Source of the DNA: Candidatus Corynebacterium faecipullorum
Lineage (GTDB): Bacteria; Actinomycetota; Actinomycetes; Mycobacteriales; Mycobacteriaceae
Assembly: GCA_019114925.1 (NCBI GenBank)
Contig: DXEO01000084.1
Location: 1 to 8,103, forward strand
Length of the DNA stretch: 8,103 nucleotides
Direction of reading: 5' to 3'
The position numbers were made by a program, and so were the translations under genes. Below are positions 6,125 to 8,103 of this stretch, piece after piece. The notes under the pieces were generated by a model, which saw nothing but the letters and a program-made list of their open reading frames with translations, made no database searches and was not told the origin of the DNA. How positions within the stretch are numbered: position 1 is the first letter of the stretch; the number at the start of each line of letters is the position of its first letter.

Positions 6125-7096
6125 ATGTCCGAAAAACGCGCAATTCCGGCTTCCATCAAGGTAGGGCTCCCGCAAGCGAAAGGTGAGCTGCCACCGGTTC
6201 CTGGTTCGCAGTCCCTCGCAGCCCCAGTCATCACCGAGGCCCAGCGCAAGCGTAAAGGTGAGCCGGTTGATCATGGTCATCCAGCAACGAAGGTCGTCGG
6301 CTATATTGCCTTGGTTCTGACAGTGCTGATGATTATGGTGCCGCTGTACTTCATCTTCATCACCAGCTTTAAGTCTTTCCAGGATGTGTACTCGGATCCG
6401 ATTTCCTTCTGGCCTAATCCTTTCAAGGCAGAAAACTATTCCTATGTCTGGCAGACCTCTGGCTTCTCGAGTTATCTGACAAACTCCATCATCATCACGC
6501 TGATTCTCACGGTGGTGGAGGTAGTCCTCGGAGTGCTGACTGCCTATGCCTTCGCATTCATTCGCTTCCCCGGACGGAATCTGCTCTTCTTGCTCATCAT
6601 CGCCTCGCTGATGGTCCCCAACCAGATCACCATTATTTCCAATTACTCGTTGGTTGCGTCATGGGGTTGGAGAGACACCTACGCTGGAGTCATCATCCCG
6701 TTGGCGGGCGTGGCGTTCGGTGCCTTCCTCATGCGCAATCACTTCCAATCATTGCCGCCGGAGATTCTCGAGGCCGCGCGCATGGACGGGGCAGGATTCT
6801 TCACCACCTTGTTCCGAGTGGTCCTGCCGATGTCGTGGCCAACGCTGTCCGCGTTCGTCCTGATCACCGTGGTCAATGAGTGGAACCAATACCTGTGGCC
6901 CTTCCTGATTACGGATACACCGGCTGCAGCCACCCTTCCGGTGGGCCTGACCCGCTTGCAGGACGCGGAAGGCGTGACCAACTGGGCGCCGGTGATGGCC
7001 GGCACAGTGCTGACAACCCTGCCCATGATCATTATCTTCCTCATACTCCAGAAGCCGATGATTAAGGGCCTGACTGCTGGAGCAGTCAAGGGCTAG
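6125..7096 (+). CDS. ugpE: Ugp-type ABC transporter permease, UgpE/MalG-like subunit
   Basis: 323-residue second permease of the importer, partner of the UgpA-like subunit. Membrane segments lie at about 57-80, 118-145, 152-172, 186-204, 240-258 and 288-309. The EAA loop is at 213-235 (EILEAARMDGAG...VVLP), and VPLYFIFITSFKS (72-84) and VNEWNQYLWPF (250-260) are typical of MalG/UgpE proteins. The ATG directly abuts the ugpA stop with no gap; AGGAAAGG within the end of ugpA can serve as ribosome site, which indicates translational coupling. The first ~55 residues are hydrophilic, proline-containing and lack similarity that I recognise; E. coli UgpE enters the membrane almost at once. A 71-nt gap without an obvious terminator hairpin separates it from ugpB. 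Confidence 0.86.
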   Translation: MSEKRAIPASIKVGLPQAKGELPPVPGSQSLAAPVITEAQRKRKGEPVDHGHPATKVVGYIALVLTVLMIMVPLYFIFITSFKSFQDVYSDPISFWPNPFKAENYSYVWQTSGFSSYLTNSIIITLILTVVEVVLGVLTAYAFAFIRFPGRNLLFLLIIASLMVPNQITIISNYSLVASWGWRDTYAGVIIPLAGVAFGAFLMRNHFQSLPPEILEAARMDGAGFFTTLFRVVLPMSWPTLSAFVLITVVNEWNQYLWPFLITDTPAAATLPVGLTRLQDAEGVTNWAPVMAGTVLTTLPMIIIFLILQKPMIKGLTAGAVKG

Positions 7097-7167
7097 CCTG
7101 CCTGCCATCCCGACGCCCAACTCGAACAAGTCCACCCAACTCTTCACTTCTCAAGGAGAACCTCCCC

Positions 7168-8103
7168 ATGTCTCAAAAGATTTCTACTCGCATCGTTGCC
7201 GCTTGCGCGGCGCTTGTCACCACCATGTCCTTGACCGCCTGTGCAGGTGGTTCGACCACCGCAGGGAACGACTCAAAAGACGGCGGCGACGCCAACACCA
7301 TCACCTTCTGGTCCAACCACCCGGGTTCCTCCCGTGACATCGAGCAAGAGCTCATTGATGAATTCGAGAAGGAGAACCCAGATCTGAAGGTCGAACTGGT
7401 CACCGCAGGCTCCAACTACGAGGAAGTTGCACAGCGCTTTAACGCTGCCCTCGCAGGTGGCGACCTTCCCGACGTTCTCGTTGCTTCTGACGTCACGTGG
7501 TTCAACTTCGCACTGAATGAAGCCACGACGCCTCTCGATGAACTCTGGGAGATGAACAACATCAACTATGAGAGCTACGTCGACACCCTGCGCGAAGACT
7601 ACAAGTACAACGACAAGCACTACGGCGTTCCGTATTCCCGCTCCACGAACCTGATGTACTGGAACACCGATGATCTCAAGGCGGCTGGCCTTCCCACCGA
7701 CCGTGGCCCGAAGGACTGGGAAGAATTCGACGAGTGGGCCACCAAAATCAAGGACAAGCTCGACAAGCCGGCCGTCACCGTCCCGGATGGCTCTAGCTAT
7801 CTCGACTGGTACTTCCAAGGCATGATTTGGGCCTTTGGCGGTTCTTACTCTGATGAGTGGGAACCGAACTTTACGTCGAAGGAGTCCATCGAAGCCGGCA
7901 AGTTCTTGCAGGACCAGGTCAAGGCCGGTCACATCGAAATCTCCACCGACCCGACTGTAGCCTTCGGCTCTGGCAAGGCCTCTGGATTGCTGGAGTCCAC
8001 CGGGTCCTTGGGCGGTCTGAAGGAGACCGCGACGATTCCGTTCATTACTACCTACCTGCCGGGCCCTGGTCCTTCGGCTGCCACCGGTGGTGCTGGTCTG
8101 GCC
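7168..8103 (+). CDS. ugpB: Ugp-type substrate-binding lipoprotein (3' truncated by window)
   Basis: The frame is open from ATG 7168 to the window end: 312 residues, against about 430 for the family, so roughly a quarter lies beyond. The start has AAGGAG (7153-7158) with a 9-nt gap. The N-terminus is a lipoprotein signal: K4 and R8, a hydrophobic core, and the lipobox LTAC (22-25), so the mature protein would be lipid-anchored at Cys25 on the outer face of the membrane. A Gly/Ser/Asp-rich linker follows, then TITFWSNHPG (44-53), FNAALAGGDLPDVLVASDV (91-109) and GVPYSRSTNLMYWNTDDLKAAGLP (152-175), which are standard CUT1/UgpB binding-protein blocks. The role is capture of glycerol-3-phosphate or, as shown for Mycobacterium tuberculosis UgpB, glycerophosphocholine. 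The adjacent cytoplasmic phosphodiesterase favours diesters. The ATPase gene ugpC is expected next but is not in the window. Confidence 0.86.
   Translation, partial: MSQKISTRIVAACAALVTTMSLTACAGGSTTAGNDSKDGGDANTITFWSNHPGSSRDIEQELIDEFEKENPDLKVELVTAGSNYEEVAQRFNAALAGGDLPDVLVASDVTWFNFALNEATTPLDELWEMNNINYESYVDTLREDYKYNDKHYGVPYSRSTNLMYWNTDDLKAAGLPTDRGPKDWEEFDEWATKIKDKLDKPAVTVPDGSSYLDWYFQGMIWAFGGSYSDEWEPNFTSKESIEAGKFLQDQVKAGHIEISTDPTVAFGSGKASGLLESTGSLGGLKETATIPFITTYLPGPGPSAATGGAGLA

Noticed and set aside
7097..7167. Possible terminator or promoter between ugpE and ugpB
   Set aside because: No stem-loop and no plausible -10/-35 pair seen; the gap most likely is transcribed through.
7273..7932. 219-codon minus-strand open frame opposite the binding-protein gene
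   Set aside because: The plus strand encodes a lipoprotein with ribosome site, signal and family blocks; the minus frame is its shadow.

Overview
The window looks like chromosomal DNA of an actinobacterium, most probably a Corynebacterium. G+C appears to be in the high fifties by eye. The order thiD, ndh, ufaA-like gene resembles, from memory, a Corynebacterium glutamicum neighbourhood. The ABC transporter resembles the actinobacterial glycerol-phosphate (Ugp) importers. Genus is an inference from gene content; species cannot be told.

Layout. Positions 1-381 (+) hold the C-terminal part of a class I SAM-dependent methyltransferase cut by the window edge. It converges on thiD (378-1214, -), and the two stop codons overlap. 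Upstream of thiD on the same strand is ndh (1314-2657, -), a type II NADH dehydrogenase, separated from thiD by a perfect 15-bp stem-loop terminator (1266-1299). A 186-bp divergent region (2658-2843) separates ndh from a UfaA1/cyclopropane-fatty-acid-synthase-like gene (2844-4136, +). That protein keeps the family's outer regions but has lost the glycine-rich SAM motif and the YSCxxF motif. A cytoplasmic glycerophosphodiester phosphodiesterase (4195-4917, +) follows. A 232-bp intergenic region (4918-5149) then leads into ugpA (5150-6124), ugpE (6125-7096) and ugpB (7168 to beyond the window end); ugpC is expected further downstream.

How the genes fit together. The right half forms a phosphodiester scavenging module. 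UgpB is a lipoprotein binding protein and UgpA/UgpE are the permease. The adjacent phosphodiesterase has no signal peptide, so it would cut imported glycerophosphodiesters inside the cell into glycerol-3-phosphate and an alcohol. The left half is household metabolism: thiamine pyrimidine phosphorylation, aerobic respiratory NADH oxidation, and a membrane-lipid-modification homologue.

Most notable observations: (a) the ufaA-like gene is an intact reading frame that appears to encode a catalytically dead or re-purposed methyltransferase; (b) the ugpA upstream region has an 11-bp direct repeat spaced 33 bp, overlapping a 7-bp inverted repeat, next to what looks like a leaderless start. I found no CRISPR array, tRNA, rRNA, insertion sequence or phage gene.
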